Assembly: GCA_021839785.1 (NCBI GenBank)
Contig: JAKCAB010000147.1
Coordinates: forward strand, 1 to 8,156
Origin: a bacterium
GTDB taxonomy: Bacteria; Verrucomicrobiota; Verrucomicrobiae; Limisphaerales; J093
DNA length: 8,156 nucleotides
Direction of reading: 5' to 3'
Shown piece by piece: positions 1-6,748 of this stretch. Below the pieces are notes generated by a model. That model searched no databases. It saw nothing but the letters and a program-made list of their open reading frames with translations, and was not told where the DNA came from. The position numbers and the translations under genes were made by a program. Each line of letters opens with the position of its first letter. Within the stretch, counting starts at the first letter, position 1.

Positions 1-327
1 TCACATTCCAATATCACGAACCGCCCCTTTTCCGGCTTTCCCGGTGCGCCACTTTCCCCAGCGGCTTACCGCCCCGGATTCCGCCAGCGGTGGCCGCCAT
101 CCCACACGAACCTCCAGGCGGGGGCGCAAAACCGGTTTGGAAACCGGCGCGCCGGTGACGAGCGCCGGGCGCTGAGCCGTGGCGGTGGGGAGGATCGCTG
201 CGGGGATGGAGGGCTCGGCAAGCGCCCCGCCCGACCCGCTACTGGCTCGTTACGGCCAAACCTCGGGCCTGGCCAGGCGCTGCCCAGTCAGGCCAATACG
301 CTCTGCACTCAGCTAAACTGGGCTGGC
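1..327. other. Gene-poor stretch with no convincing gene
   Basis: No recognisable gene lies here. On the minus strand one frame is open from about 249 down to a TGA at 3-1, with possible GTG (105-103) and TTG (129-127) starts. Its translation is rich in Gly, Arg and Trp and resembles nothing I know, so I do not call it coding. A perfect 12-bp palindrome GCCTGGCCAGGC lies at 267-278. An inverted repeat pairs GCCCAGT (282-288) with ACTGGGC (317-323). A GGCCAAAC box at 254-261 resembles the outer boxes of the attC-like repeats to the right, so 254-327 may hold one more degenerate recombination site. That last point is weak. Confidence 0.4.
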
Positions 328-424
328 GGCCGAACGACAGAACTGAGCGACGCGGGCGACCCAGCGCGTCCGCATTGGCAACTGACGTGGCCCGCCCGCG
401 TTCGCTCCAGTGATCTTGCTGGCC
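328..424 (-). repeat. attC-like site C, 3' of the small membrane-protein gene
   Basis: This is a 97-nt imperfect inverted repeat. The outer boxes are GGCCGAAC (328-335) and GCTGGCC (418-424), near-complementary and close to the integron R''/R' boxes (RYYYAAC/GTTRRRY). Inside them is an unpaired spacer of about 6 nt on each side (336-341 and 412-417). A long stem follows: 342-358 pairs with 393-411, leaving two single bulged bases on the right arm. A central loop of about 34 nt closes the structure. Paired R boxes, unpaired spacer, L stem with bulged bases and variable terminal region is the known attC architecture. The repeat starts 4 nt after the stop of the minus-strand gene at 429-779, as expected for a cassette. 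Its boxes deviate from consensus. The main alternative is an ordinary intergenic hairpin or terminator, but it has no T-run. Confidence 0.5.
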
Positions 425-428
425 GATG

Positions 429-779
429 TCATTTGCCCTTCACAATGAGAACGATGGTCAGCCCGACGATAGCCAAAGTCAGGATGGCGAGTACTGCCGT
501 CAGCCAGATGAGAATCTTGCTGCTGCGCTCGTGTGCAAGTGCAACCCTACCCATCATCGACACCATACGCTTGGTAGCATGTATGAGGCTTTCCTCGACC
601 GGGCGATTCGGCGTGATTGCCTCCTCATGCACGTCACAGATCAACTGCTGAACGGATTTCCTAAGATCGTTGTTCGTCTGACGTTCAGCTTCCTTTCTGC
701 GCGCGGGATCAGTCTGGGAAAGCGATGCCTCGCCGGGAGCTTCTAAATCAAGCCTCTTCCATTTTGTGTAGTCGCACAT
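429..779 (-). CDS. Hypothetical small tail-anchored membrane protein (cassette gene B)
   Basis: I do not recognise this 116-residue protein. It has a hydrophilic, charged N-terminal part (about residues 1-88) rich in Arg, Glu and Gln, with helix-forming stretches around the HEEAITP and VEESLIHATKR segments. A single hydrophobic C-terminal helix follows (about 90-113, ILIWLTAVLAIL then LAIVGLTIVLIV) and ends in a basic VKGK. There is no signal peptide, so the topology suggests a tail-anchored inner-membrane protein with a cytoplasmic head. I chose the ATG at 779-777. A TTG eight codons upstream (803-801) lies inside the GTTGGCC box of the adjacent attC-like repeat and is less likely. No Shine-Dalgarno is visible. 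The gene sits alone between two attC-like repeats and is less GC-rich than the metabolic genes to the right, suggesting acquisition by transfer. It could act as a toxin-like or regulatory membrane peptide, but nothing in the sequence shows this. Confidence 0.65.
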   Translation of the reverse strand: MCDYTKWKRLDLEAPGEASLSQTDPARRKEAERQTNNDLRKSVQQLICDVHEEAITPNRPVEESLIHATKRMVSMMGRVALAHERSSKILIWLTAVLAILTLAIVGLTIVLIVKGK

Positions 780-797
780 ATGCGTCGAAGGTTTCAC

Positions 798-911
798 GGC
801 CAACAGTGATTGAACTGCAAGCGGCTTAACCCAACCAATCGCCGGGAATAAGCCGCAAAAAGCTGCTGTTTATCCCCGAAACGCGAATTCCCGGTGGCTT
901 GCACGTTAGCC
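798..911 (-). repeat. attC-like site A, between the two small genes
   Basis: This is a 114-nt imperfect inverted repeat. The outer boxes are GGCCAAC (798-804) and GTTAGCC (905-911). The second pair, TGCAAGC (816-822) with GCTTGCA (897-903), is perfect. An inner stem pairs 843-857 with 864-878 (CGGGAATAAGCCGCA against TGCTGTTTATCCCCG, a few mismatches) around a 6-nt loop. The layout of outer box, spacer, second box and terminal stem fits an integron attC site. The spacers are uneven (11 nt on one side, 1 nt on the other), which is not classical. It begins 7 nt after the stop of the gene at 919-1434 and ends 18 nt before the ATG of the next gene. It is clearly homologous to the repeat at 1465-1631, sharing boxes and the GCGGCTTAACCC and AATCGCCGGG stretches. 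Confidence 0.55.
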
Positions 912-918
912 GTCGTGG

Positions 919-1434
919 TCATTTCGTCTCCTGCTTTCGGTCTGCCGGTGGCCGCACTGTCTCCGGCGGATGATTCGTAGCGAGGTAGCGCTGAATGGCT
1001 GCCTCGGCAACGATGGCATCATACTCGTCTCGACGCTTCGGTGGCCAATACATCCTGTCCACTGCCTCGCGAAATGCATTCGTCGAACTCAAGTAAGTAA
1101 ACGTAGCCTTCGCCTTCTCCTCGCCGTGAGTGATGCTGGTAGCTATGTATTGGCTCGTGATGTGGTTCTCCACCATCATGACCCAAGCCTCGGCAAAAAT
1201 CCCACCCGGCTCTTTAGGCCCGCGAATCAACTCGCGGTCGTATCGCCAAGTCTGGCCCGTGACCGTGTCAATGCGATAGAGCGCACTACCAGTCCGTACT
1301 ATCCCTGCTTCATCTTTGATGTCCATCGGGCCAGTGAATAGCTGATAACGACCAATCTCATTTGTCTCGGCAGCATGTGCAGCGCAGCAGGCAAAGAGAA
1401 CGACCGACAAGAGTTTCAAGATGCGTTTCATCAT
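919..1434 (-). CDS. Hypothetical secreted protein (cassette gene A)
   Basis: I do not recognise the family. The 171-residue product has a clean signal peptide: basic MMKR, a hydrophobic core ILKLLSVVLFACCAA and a probable type I cut after AHA (about residue 21), so it is probably exported to the periplasm or outside. The mature part starts AETNEIGRYQLF and carries a YRIDTVTGQTWRYD segment, of the kind found in small all-beta secreted hypotheticals where a value is reported with a D-TGxTW turn. The C-terminal third is charged and probably helical, ending in a Pro/Arg/Lys-rich tail. The start is the ATG at 1434-1432; a second ATG follows at once, and no Shine-Dalgarno is visible. The gene is less GC-rich than its chromosomal neighbours and lies alone between two homologous inverted repeats, in the same orientation as the next small gene, which points to a mobile gene cassette. 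Its function is unknown. Confidence 0.75.
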   Translation of the reverse strand: MMKRILKLLSVVLFACCAAHAAETNEIGRYQLFTGPMDIKDEAGIVRTGSALYRIDTVTGQTWRYDRELIRGPKEPGGIFAEAWVMMVENHITSQYIATSITHGEEKAKATFTYLSSTNAFREAVDRMYWPPKRRDEYDAIVAEAAIQRYLATNHPPETVRPPADRKQETK

Positions 1435-1464
1435 GGTTGTGTTGTGGTGCGTGATGCGAACGAC

Positions 1465-1631
1465 GGCTAACAGTTATTGAACCGCATGCGGCTTAACCCG
1501 GGTTTTCCGGGGTTAAACCGCAAAACGGGGGGTGTTCTGCGGTTTAACTCGGGTAATCGCCGGGGATAAGCCGCAGGAAGCTGCGGTTTATCCCGGAAAC
1601 GCCAATGCCCGGAGGCTTGCACGGTGCAGCC
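1465..1631 (-). repeat. attC-like site B with a 51-bp internal insertion
   Basis: This is homologous to the repeat at 798-911. GGCTAACAGTTATTGAACC at its left end corresponds to GGCCAACAGTGATTGAACT there, and both carry GCGGCTTAACCC, AATCGCCGGG and GGCTTGCACG. The right outer box is degenerate (GGTGCAGCC instead of GTTAGCC). The terminal hairpin is stronger than in the other copy: 1563-1576 pairs with 1581-1594 with one G-T pair and a 4-nt loop. Between the shared parts lies about 51 nt of extra sequence with its own hairpin: 1512-1522 pairs perfectly with 1538-1548 (GTTAAACCGCA/TGCGGTTTAAC), and ACCCG (1496-1500) pairs with CGGGT (1550-1554). It lies between the pfkB stop, 49 nt away, and the secreted-protein gene, so it may mark the array boundary. 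Confidence 0.5.
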
Positions 1632-1680
1632 ACGCTTGCGAAATCGCCGGCGTTTGGCAAGCGGGAACGCCGGTCGGGAA

Positions 1681-2580
1681 TCAAGACCCCGTCATCCGCT
1701 CCAATTCCGCGACGCGCTGTTGCACTTGAGCGCGCGTGGTCTTGGTGGTTTTTGCGAGGCCAAAACCTTCGCAGCAAAACGAGGCCACCACACTGCCGTG
1801 AATCATCGCCGGGCGGAGGTTCTTTTCGATGCCGCCTTTGGCGCTGGCGAGGTAACCGATCAGCCCGCCCACGAAGGAATCGCCGGCGCCGGTCGGATCC
1901 ACCACCTTGGCCAACGGATAGGCCGGGCACAGAAACAACCCGCCCGGACCGGACAGGATCGACCCGTGCTCGCCTTTTTTCACGATGACGAACCGCGGTC
2001 CGAGCTTGTGAATCTTCCGCGCGGCTACGATGACGTTGTCTTCCTTGGTGAGCTGACGGGCCTCGCTGTCGTTCAACACCAGCGCATCCACGCGCTTTAA
2101 GAGCCGCAGCAAGTCGGCCAGCGCGATGTTTAACCAGAGGTCCATCGTGTCGGCGATGACGAACTTCGGCCGGCGCATCTGGTCGAGGACGTGGTGTTGG
2201 AGCGCCGGGGCGATGTTCGCCAGCAGCACGAACGGCGTCTGCCGGTACGACGCGGGCAGCTCGGGCTGGAAGGTCTCGAACACGCCCAGCTCGGTCTTGA
2301 GCGTGCGGCGGTTGTTCATGTTCACCTCGTACTCGCCGGCCCAATGAAAGGTCTTGCCGTCGGCGATCTGGAGGCCTGCGAGGTCGATCCCGTGCTTGCG
2401 ATAAAGCTGGAGGTAACGCTTCGGGAAATCGCTCCCCACGATCCCAACCAGGCGGACCGGGGCAAAGAAGCTGGCGGCCACCGCCGCGTGGCTGGCCGAG
2501 CCGCCCAGCAGACGCGGATTTTCCGCCTTGGGCGTTTTGATCGAATCGAGGGCCGTGGAACCGACAATAAGTACGCTCAT
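1681..2580 (-). CDS. PfkB-family (ribokinase-like) carbohydrate kinase
   Basis: This 299-residue protein is a complete PfkB/ribokinase-fold kinase, which transfers the ATP gamma-phosphate to a sugar or nucleoside hydroxyl in the cytoplasm. The N-terminal strand MSVLIVGSTALDSI holds the substrate-binding Asp12. A GGSASHAA motif at 26-33 is the family's GG-x-A-x-N-like signature, and a DFPKRYL segment follows. NDSEAR (170-175) and KKGEHGS (201-207) line the ATP site. DPTGAGDSF (228-236) is the second PfkB signature, forming the anion hole with catalytic base Asp234. Length and motif order are normal for the family. The substrate cannot be told; adenosine- and ribokinase-like members look alike here. 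The start is the ATG at 2580-2578. The open frame extends upstream, but that part is arginine-rich shadow of thiE. It follows thiE in the same direction after 74 nt, so the two may be cotranscribed. No strong Shine-Dalgarno is visible. Confidence 0.9.
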   Translation of the reverse strand: MSVLIVGSTALDSIKTPKAENPRLLGGSASHAAVAASFFAPVRLVGIVGSDFPKRYLQLYRKHGIDLAGLQIADGKTFHWAGEYEVNMNNRRTLKTELGVFETFQPELPASYRQTPFVLLANIAPALQHHVLDQMRRPKFVIADTMDLWLNIALADLLRLLKRVDALVLNDSEARQLTKEDNVIVAARKIHKLGPRFVIVKKGEHGSILSGPGGLFLCPAYPLAKVVDPTGAGDSFVGGLIGYLASAKGGIEKNLRPAMIHGSVVASFCCEGFGLAKTTKTTRAQVQQRVAELERMTGS

Positions 2581-2595
2581 GATGGTAATGGATTT

Positions 2596-2633
2596 CAGAT
2601 GCCAGATGCCAGATGCCGGATGCCGGATGCCGG
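2596..2633. repeat. Heptanucleotide tandem repeat (CAGATGC/CGGATGC)5
   Basis: Five head-to-tail 7-bp units occupy 2596-2630: three CAGATGC then two CGGATGC, followed by a partial CGG. The units change from A to G at the second position in blocks, as expected from stepwise duplication. The repeat lies in the 74-nt spacer between thiE and pfkB, in what is probably the 5' leader or intercistronic region of pfkB. Copy number could change by slippage. Any effect on pfkB expression is speculation. Confidence 0.85.
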
Positions 2634-2654
2634 CAAACTGCCGTGCGGGTGGCT

Positions 2655-3323
2655 TCAGGACGCCGCGGAGGCTAGGCGCTCGCGAAATTGACGGCAAGCC
2701 CCGGCGATGTCCGGCGCGTTGAGGATCGCCGAAACCACGCAAATCCGCCGCGCGCCGGCGGCCAGCACGGCGTCGAGGTTTCCAAGGTGGATGCCGCCGA
2801 TGGCGAACCACGGGATCGTGAGGTGCGCCGCCGCCCAGCGCACGTAATCCAAGGTGACCGGTGGCCGGCCGGGTTTGGTGGGCGTGGCGAACACCGGTCC
2901 GATGGCGACGTAGGCGGCGTCGGCGGCCACGGCGCGTTCCGCCTGTGCCGGCGCGTGCGTGCTCAGGCCGATCAGCGGAGCGTCTTCGGTGGGGCAAGAC
3001 TCCATCGAGCCGGTCAACTGCGAGACCTGAGTAAACCCGGCGTCGAAAAAGTCCTCCTGGCCGAGATGGCAAATCGGCGCGCCAACGGCGCGGGCGACCT
3101 CGAGATGGTCATTGATCACCAGCCAGACACCCGCGCGCTCGGTCACCGGCAGGAGGCTTTCCGCCAGGCGCTGGACCTCCGGCGCCGGCCGACCTTTGGC
3201 CCGAAGCTGCACCAAGTCCGCCCCGCCATCGCAGAGCTGGCGGGCGATGTCCACCGGCTGCCGGCCGTGCAAATAGCCGGTATCGACGAACGTGTAGAGG
3301 CGGCAAACGGAAAGCGGTTTCAT
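2655..3323 (-). CDS. thiE: Thiamine-phosphate synthase (ThiE)
   Basis: ThiE joins HMP-pyrophosphate and the carboxylated thiazole phosphate to give thiamine phosphate in the cytoplasm. The 222-residue product keeps every motif of the TIM-barrel family. LVQLRAKG has Q39, R41 and K43. VINDH has N71 and D72. HLGQED has D91, the second Mg ligand. GLSTH (119-123) carries Ser121. GPVFATPTKPG (142-152) is the phosphate loop with T147, T149 and K150. AIGGI (174-178) and VVSAI (196-200) close the barrel. A stretch of about ten extra residues after the QED loop (around 103-114) is unusual but lies in a surface loop. I chose the ATG at 3323-3321, giving MKPLSVCRLYTF. In-frame ATGs at 3335 and 3401 would add 4 or 26 residues of poor quality. 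No other thi gene is in view; pfkB follows downstream on the same strand. Confidence 0.92.
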   Translation of the reverse strand: MKPLSVCRLYTFVDTGYLHGRQPVDIARQLCDGGADLVQLRAKGRPAPEVQRLAESLLPVTERAGVWLVINDHLEVARAVGAPICHLGQEDFFDAGFTQVSQLTGSMESCPTEDAPLIGLSTHAPAQAERAVAADAAYVAIGPVFATPTKPGRPPVTLDYVRWAAAHLTIPWFAIGGIHLGNLDAVLAAGARRICVVSAILNAPDIAGACRQFRERLASAAS

Positions 3324-3446
3324 GCGCGTCGCCATTGTCGGGAAGCCGGTCGCCGGGCGCAAATCCGATCGGCCCCGCGCGTGACAGGCACAATTCGGCA
3401 TTGTCTATCTGCCGGCGGGCCGATTAGCTTCGCCTGACTGCGTGTT
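3324..3446. promoter_or_regulatory. Divergent intergenic region between thiE and the 754-residue gene
   Basis: The 123 bp between the two divergent starts must hold the promoters of both genes unless thiE starts further upstream. A small dyad ACAAT-TCGGC-ATTGT (3390-3404) near the middle could be an operator or a transcribed hairpin. I cannot point to convincing -35/-10 boxes, and no TPP riboswitch (no CTGAGA-type thi box) is visible upstream of thiE. Confidence 0.35.
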
Positions 3447-5711
3447 GTGAGAACCCCGATCGACAGAGCGGCGGCGAAGCCCGGTTTCCGGCGGGCGACC
3501 CGCGGACATTGGGCCGGTCGCGGTGCCCGCGGCGCCCTGGCCTGGTGCCTGGGCGCAATGCTGTTCGCCGTAGCCGCCCGCGCGGAACTGCAGTTCGACG
3601 TGTTCGTGGGTTACGGCAGCGGCGGGGGCAGTGACGGGATCGTGCGCGAGGCCGGATGGTTTCCCGTCGCCTGCGAGGTCTTCAACGACGGCCCCAGCTT
3701 CGACGCGGTGTTCGAGTTGTCTTCGCGGCAGATTGGCGGAGGTCAGGTGCGCCGGCTGGCCATCGAGTTGCCCAACAACACGCGGAAGCGCTTCTCCTTC
3801 CCGATCTTTTCCGGTGCCGGCCGTTACGCGAGCTGGGACGCGCGACTGTTCGACGCCAAAGGCAAACTGCGCGCCGAGCGCACTGACCTGCGCACAAAAG
3901 ATCTGGGCTGGGAGACCTTTCTGATGGGTGGACTGGCGCGGTCGTTCGGCGGGCTGCCGGCGTTTCCGCAGGCACGGAACAATCGTCCGGATCAGCAGCC
4001 TTCCGTGGCGCGGCTCACGACGGATCAGTTTCCAGACAACCCGATCGCGCTTGAAGGTCTGGACGCGTTGTACCTCGACAGCGAGAAGGCGCTGGAATTG
4101 AAGGTCGGACAAGCGCAGGCGCTCGTGGACTGGGTGCTGGGCGGCGGTCATTTGATTGTGGCCCCGGAGCAAATCCAGGACATCACGAGCACGCCGTGGC
4201 TGGAGGCGTTGATGCCGGTGACCTACACCGGCCTGATTACGAACCGCAGCAACGGCGCGTTGCAGTCCTGGTTGCAGACCGGCGCGGAACTGCGGGCCGA
4301 GCGCAGCGGCGGGCAACCGCCGGCGGGGATTTACCCCACGCAGCCCCAGCCGGGGCGTCCCCGTCCCGGCACGACTGGCCCGCAGGGAAACGGTTACGCG
4401 AGGCTGGCGGTGGATGCGGACTTCGAAAACGCCGAGCTGCCGGTGTTTTCCAGCCAACGAGGCGACGGCGAGGCGAACTTGAACCTCAACGGCCGCCCGC
4501 TGGTGGTGACGGCGTCGCGCGGGCGCGGCCTGGTGACGGCGCTGGCGTTCAGTCCGGAGCGCGAGCCGTTCCGGTCGTGGAAGAACAAGGCGTGGTTTTG
4601 GGCGCGGCTGGTCGGGCTGCCGGCGGACTGGTTCGGCGAGACGGCGCGCAATGTCTATGGCGGCTGGAGCCTGGACTCGGTCTTCGGCGCGATGATCGAA
4701 ACGCGCCAGGTGCACAAGCTGCCGGTCGAATGGCTGCTGGCCTTGCTGGTGGTGTACCTGGCGGTGATCGGCCCGTTCGATCGTTGGTTCTTGAAGCGCA
4801 TCAACCGCCAGATGCTGACCTGGCTGACCTTCCCGGCCTACGTGGTGTTTTTCTCGCTGCTGATTTACTACATCGGCTACCGGCTCCGCGCCGGCGAAAC
4901 GGAATGGAACCAGTTGCACCTCGTCGATGTCCTGCCACGCGGGGAGCAGGTGATCCTGCGCGGGCGGACCTATGCCACGTTGTACTCTTCCGCGAACGCG
5001 CGGTACCGGCTGGCCAGCGAACAGCCGTTCGCCGCGCTGCGCAGCGAATTCCTCGGGCCTGCCGGCGGCCGGCAGGAAGGCAGCAGCGTCGAGGCGACGC
5101 TGAAGCCGAACGGGTTCGAGGCCGAGGTTTCCGTGCCGGTCTGGACCAGCTTGCTGTACATCAACGACTGGGAGGAGAACGACGCGCCGCCTCTGAGCGC
5201 AGCGGTCAACGAGAAGGCTGGCCAGCTTTCCGTGACGGTGCAAAACCGGCAGCCCAACAACCTGACGGCGTTGCACGTGTGCGTGGGCGACAAGGTCTAT
5301 GTGCTGGGTGATCTCGGAGCCGGCCAAACCCGGACGTTCAACCTGGCCGGTGTGCCGGCGCGACGGCTGGATGATTTCGTCCGCACGTACAGTCAGCAAT
5401 TCGTGTCGGCCGCGCAGCAGCGGCATCAGGCGTTTGGCCGCGACCAGGCAGGTTTGCTCACGCTTTCGCCGGAGAGTGTGCTGGCGGCGTCGTTGATCAG
5501 CGCGGCCGGCAATTTTCAGGGTCCGCAACGTTGGTTCGTCTATCCGTCGGGAACGGAGCTCAACGAATTGCTGGGGCGCGGCCAGGCGGTGGTGTTCGCC
5601 TGGGATGCCGGCCGATCGCTGTTGAAGGCCCCGCTGGCGCGATTCAACGCGCCGCGCAGCGCCCAGAGCACGGCGTTGCGGCTGGTCGTGCCGGTGGCCA
5701 AGGAAGGATGA
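3447..5711 (+). CDS. Large exported membrane protein, GATase1-like segment plus two TM helices; probable ABC partner
   Basis: The 754-residue product has no firm name. A basic N-terminus followed by [17 protein letters not shown] gives a signal peptide with a likely cut after residue 46. Residues about 47-190 look like a beta-rich extracytoplasmic domain. Residues about 200-260 ([15 protein letters not shown], then [15 protein letters not shown]) resemble the class I glutamine-amidotransferase-like fold seen in GldG-type and DUF4350-type membrane proteins, without visible catalytic Cys. A Pro/Gly-rich linker spans 288-316. Two membrane spans follow (about 428-446 and 457-478) with the conserved-looking [11 protein letters not shown] hairpin between them. 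A long soluble C-terminal domain (about 480-754) completes it. The start is GTG (3447); an in-frame TGA lies 12 nt upstream. It is followed by an ABC ATPase gene 95 nt downstream, suggesting a shared transport or envelope complex. That link is inference from gene order. Confidence 0.8.
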   Translation: MRTPIDRAAAKPGFRRATRGHWAGRGARGALAWCLGAMLFAVAARAELQFDVFVGYGSGGGSDGIVREAGWFPVACEVFNDGPSFDAVFELSSRQIGGGQVRRLAIELPNNTRKRFSFPIFSGAGRYASWDARLFDAKGKLRAERTDLRTKDLGWETFLMGGLARSFGGLPAFPQARNNRPDQQPSVARLTTDQFPDNPIALEGLDALYLDSEKALELKVGQAQALVDWVLGGGHLIVAPEQIQDITSTPWLEALMPVTYTGLITNRSNGALQSWLQTGAELRAERSGGQPPAGIYPTQPQPGRPRPGTTGPQGNGYARLAVDADFENAELPVFSSQRGDGEANLNLNGRPLVVTASRGRGLVTALAFSPEREPFRSWKNKAWFWARLVGLPADWFGETARNVYGGWSLDSVFGAMIETRQVHKLPVEWLLALLVVYLAVIGPFDRWFLKRINRQMLTWLTFPAYVVFFSLLIYYIGYRLRAGETEWNQLHLVDVLPRGEQVILRGRTYATLYSSANARYRLASEQPFAALRSEFLGPAGGRQEGSSVEATLKPNGFEAEVSVPVWTSLLYINDWEENDAPPLSAAVNEKAGQLSVTVQNRQPNNLTALHVCVGDKVYVLGDLGAGQTRTFNLAGVPARRLDDFVRTYSQQFVSAAQQRHQAFGRDQAGLLTLSPESVLAASLISAAGNFQGPQRWFVYPSGTELNELLGRGQAVVFAWDAGRSLLKAPLARFNAPRSAQSTALRLVVPVAKEG

Positions 5712-5715
5712 CGCC

Positions 5716-5784
5716 ATGTCCGCCCACGTCTTCCCAATTGCCGCGTCGCTGCGCCGGGACGGGCCATTGACCGACTGGCACTGA
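5716..5784 (+). other. 22-codon open frame with strong RBS; possible remnant of a deleted permease gene
   Basis: An ATG at 5716 lies 8 nt after a purine-rich AGGAAGG, the best ribosome binding site in the window, and 4 nt past the stop of the large gene. The frame reads MSAHVFPI and then ends at TGA 5782-5784. Starts of the type M-x-x-x-VFPI-x-x are common in ABC-2 permeases of such operons, and a permease would be expected here. I infer that a permease gene may have been deleted leaving its first codons. It may equally be chance: the RBS-like bases are also the last codons of the upstream gene. Confidence 0.25.
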
Positions 5785-5806
5785 CGAACCCGCTACTCCG
5801 CTCATC

Positions 5807-6748
5807 ATGGAAACCACCCCCGCTGTCCAGACCTTCGACCTCACCCGCCTTTACGGTGACATGGTGGCGGTGAACCAACTCAACCTGGTGGTGAACAGGG
5901 CCGACCTGTTCGGGTTCATCGGCTCGAACGGCGCCGGCAAGACGACCACGCTGCGCATCCTCGCCACGTTCCTGGCTCCGTCCGCCGGCACCGCCCGCGT
6001 GATGGGCCACGACGTCGTGAAGGACGCCGACGCGGTCCGCCACGTCATCGGTTACATGCCGGACTTCTTCGGGGTGTACAAGGACATGGAGGTGACCGAG
6101 TACCTGGATTTTTTCGGGGCGTGTTACAAAATCCCGGCCAAGCAGCGGGAAAAGACGGTGAACGACGTTCTCGAACTGGTCGGGCTCACGGAGAAGCGCG
6201 GCGCGATCATCGGCGCGCTGAGTCGGGGCATGCAGCAACGGCTGGGCCTGGCGCGCGTGTTGATTCACGACCCGGCGGTGCTGTTGCTCGACGAGCCGGC
6301 CAGCGGCCTCGACCCGCGCGCCCGCATCGAGATGATGGCGATCCTGCAGGAGCTGCAGCGGCTCGGGAAAACCATCATCATTTCGTCGCACATCCTCAGC
6401 GAACTGCAAACGCTCTGCAACCGCGTCGCCATCATCGAGAAGGGCAAGTTGATCTACAGCGGCCCGGTCCAGGGCGTGCGCGATCAAATGGCCAAAGGCC
6501 GCGTGGTGTGGGTCAAGGTTTCGAGTGATCCGGACCAGGCGACCCAGATCCTCAAGTCCCGTCCCGAGGTGGTGGAAGTCTCGCCGGTGGACGGCTCGCT
6601 GAAGGTCACTCTGGCCGATCACGACACCGACCACAGCATTGTCGCCGAAGTGTTGGTGAAAGGCGGCGCCCGGCTCCTCGAACTCCGCGAAGACGAACTC
6701 GGTCTTGAGGAAGTCTTCCTGCGAGTCACCCGAGGGGAGACGCAGTAA
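5807..6748 (+). CDS. ABC transporter ATP-binding protein (ABC-2/GldA-like)
   Basis: This is a complete 313-residue nucleotide-binding subunit, which hydrolyses ATP at the inner membrane to drive an ABC-2-type exporter. Visible motifs are Walker A GSNGAGKTT (39-47), the Q-loop region IGYMPDFFGVY with Asp86 where Gln is usual (a feature I associate with this subfamily), signature LSRGMQQR (138-145), Walker B VLLLDEP (158-164), D-loop SGLD (166-169) and H-loop His195 in ISSHIL. Residues about 230-313 form the accessory C-terminal domain common in drug- and Gld-type exporters (DUF4162-like). The start is the ATG at 5807; no Shine-Dalgarno is visible. The gene follows the 754-residue membrane protein in the same direction. 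The usual membrane permease is absent on both sides within the window: upstream is a 22-codon frame, and downstream a RAYT element begins 247 nt later. The substrate is unknown. Confidence 0.93.
   Translation: METTPAVQTFDLTRLYGDMVAVNQLNLVVNRADLFGFIGSNGAGKTTTLRILATFLAPSAGTARVMGHDVVKDADAVRHVIGYMPDFFGVYKDMEVTEYLDFFGACYKIPAKQREKTVNDVLELVGLTEKRGAIIGALSRGMQQRLGLARVLIHDPAVLLLDEPASGLDPRARIEMMAILQELQRLGKTIIISSHILSELQTLCNRVAIIEKGKLIYSGPVQGVRDQMAKGRVVWVKVSSDPDQATQILKSRPEVVEVSPVDGSLKVTLADHDTDHSIVAEVLVKGGARLLELREDELGLEEVFLRVTRGETQ

Larger units (their letters stand above)
335..1470 (-). mobile_element. Putative integron gene-cassette array (two cassettes, no integrase)
   Basis: Read on the minus strand the order is GTTAGCC box (1471-1465), 30 nt, gene A (1434-919), 7 nt, attC-like site (911-798) ending GTTGGCC, 18 nt, gene B (779-429), 4 nt, attC-like site (424-328) ending GTTCGGCC. 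Cutting after the G of each GTT gives two cassettes of about 667 nt and 469 nt. Single small promoterless genes in one direction, very short flanks and lower GC than the neighbours (sampled 60-nt lines of gene A are 48-53%, against about 68% in the large gene at 3447) are the hallmarks of cassettes. There is no intI gene or attI site in the window, so this would be a CALIN or the far end of an array. This is inference from layout and structure; no alignment or covariance search was done. Confidence 0.5.

Noticed and set aside
798..1631. CRISPR array reading of the repeated blocks
   Set aside because: There are only two related copies, over 500 nt apart with genes between, each a long palindrome rather than short repeats with equal spacers; no cas genes.
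1544..2344. 266-codon minus-strand frame overlapping pfkB
   Set aside because: Out of frame with the kinase motifs; Arg/Pro/His-rich translation typical of a shadow.
2581..3072. 164-codon N-terminal extension of pfkB
   Set aside because: It is antiframe sequence of thiE, Arg-rich, and the kinase fold starts exactly at the ATG at 2580.
2688..3437. 249-codon plus-strand frame opposite thiE
   Set aside because: Antisense to a complete ThiE with all active-site residues; no recognisable domain.
3324..3446. TPP riboswitch upstream of thiE
   Set aside because: No thi-box elements such as CTGAGA, and no room for the three-way junction before the chosen start.
3405..5717. 770-codon minus-strand open frame covering the whole 754-residue gene
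   Set aside because: Antisense shadow in high-GC DNA. The translation is Arg/Gln-rich with no domain, while the plus strand has a signal peptide and membrane helices.
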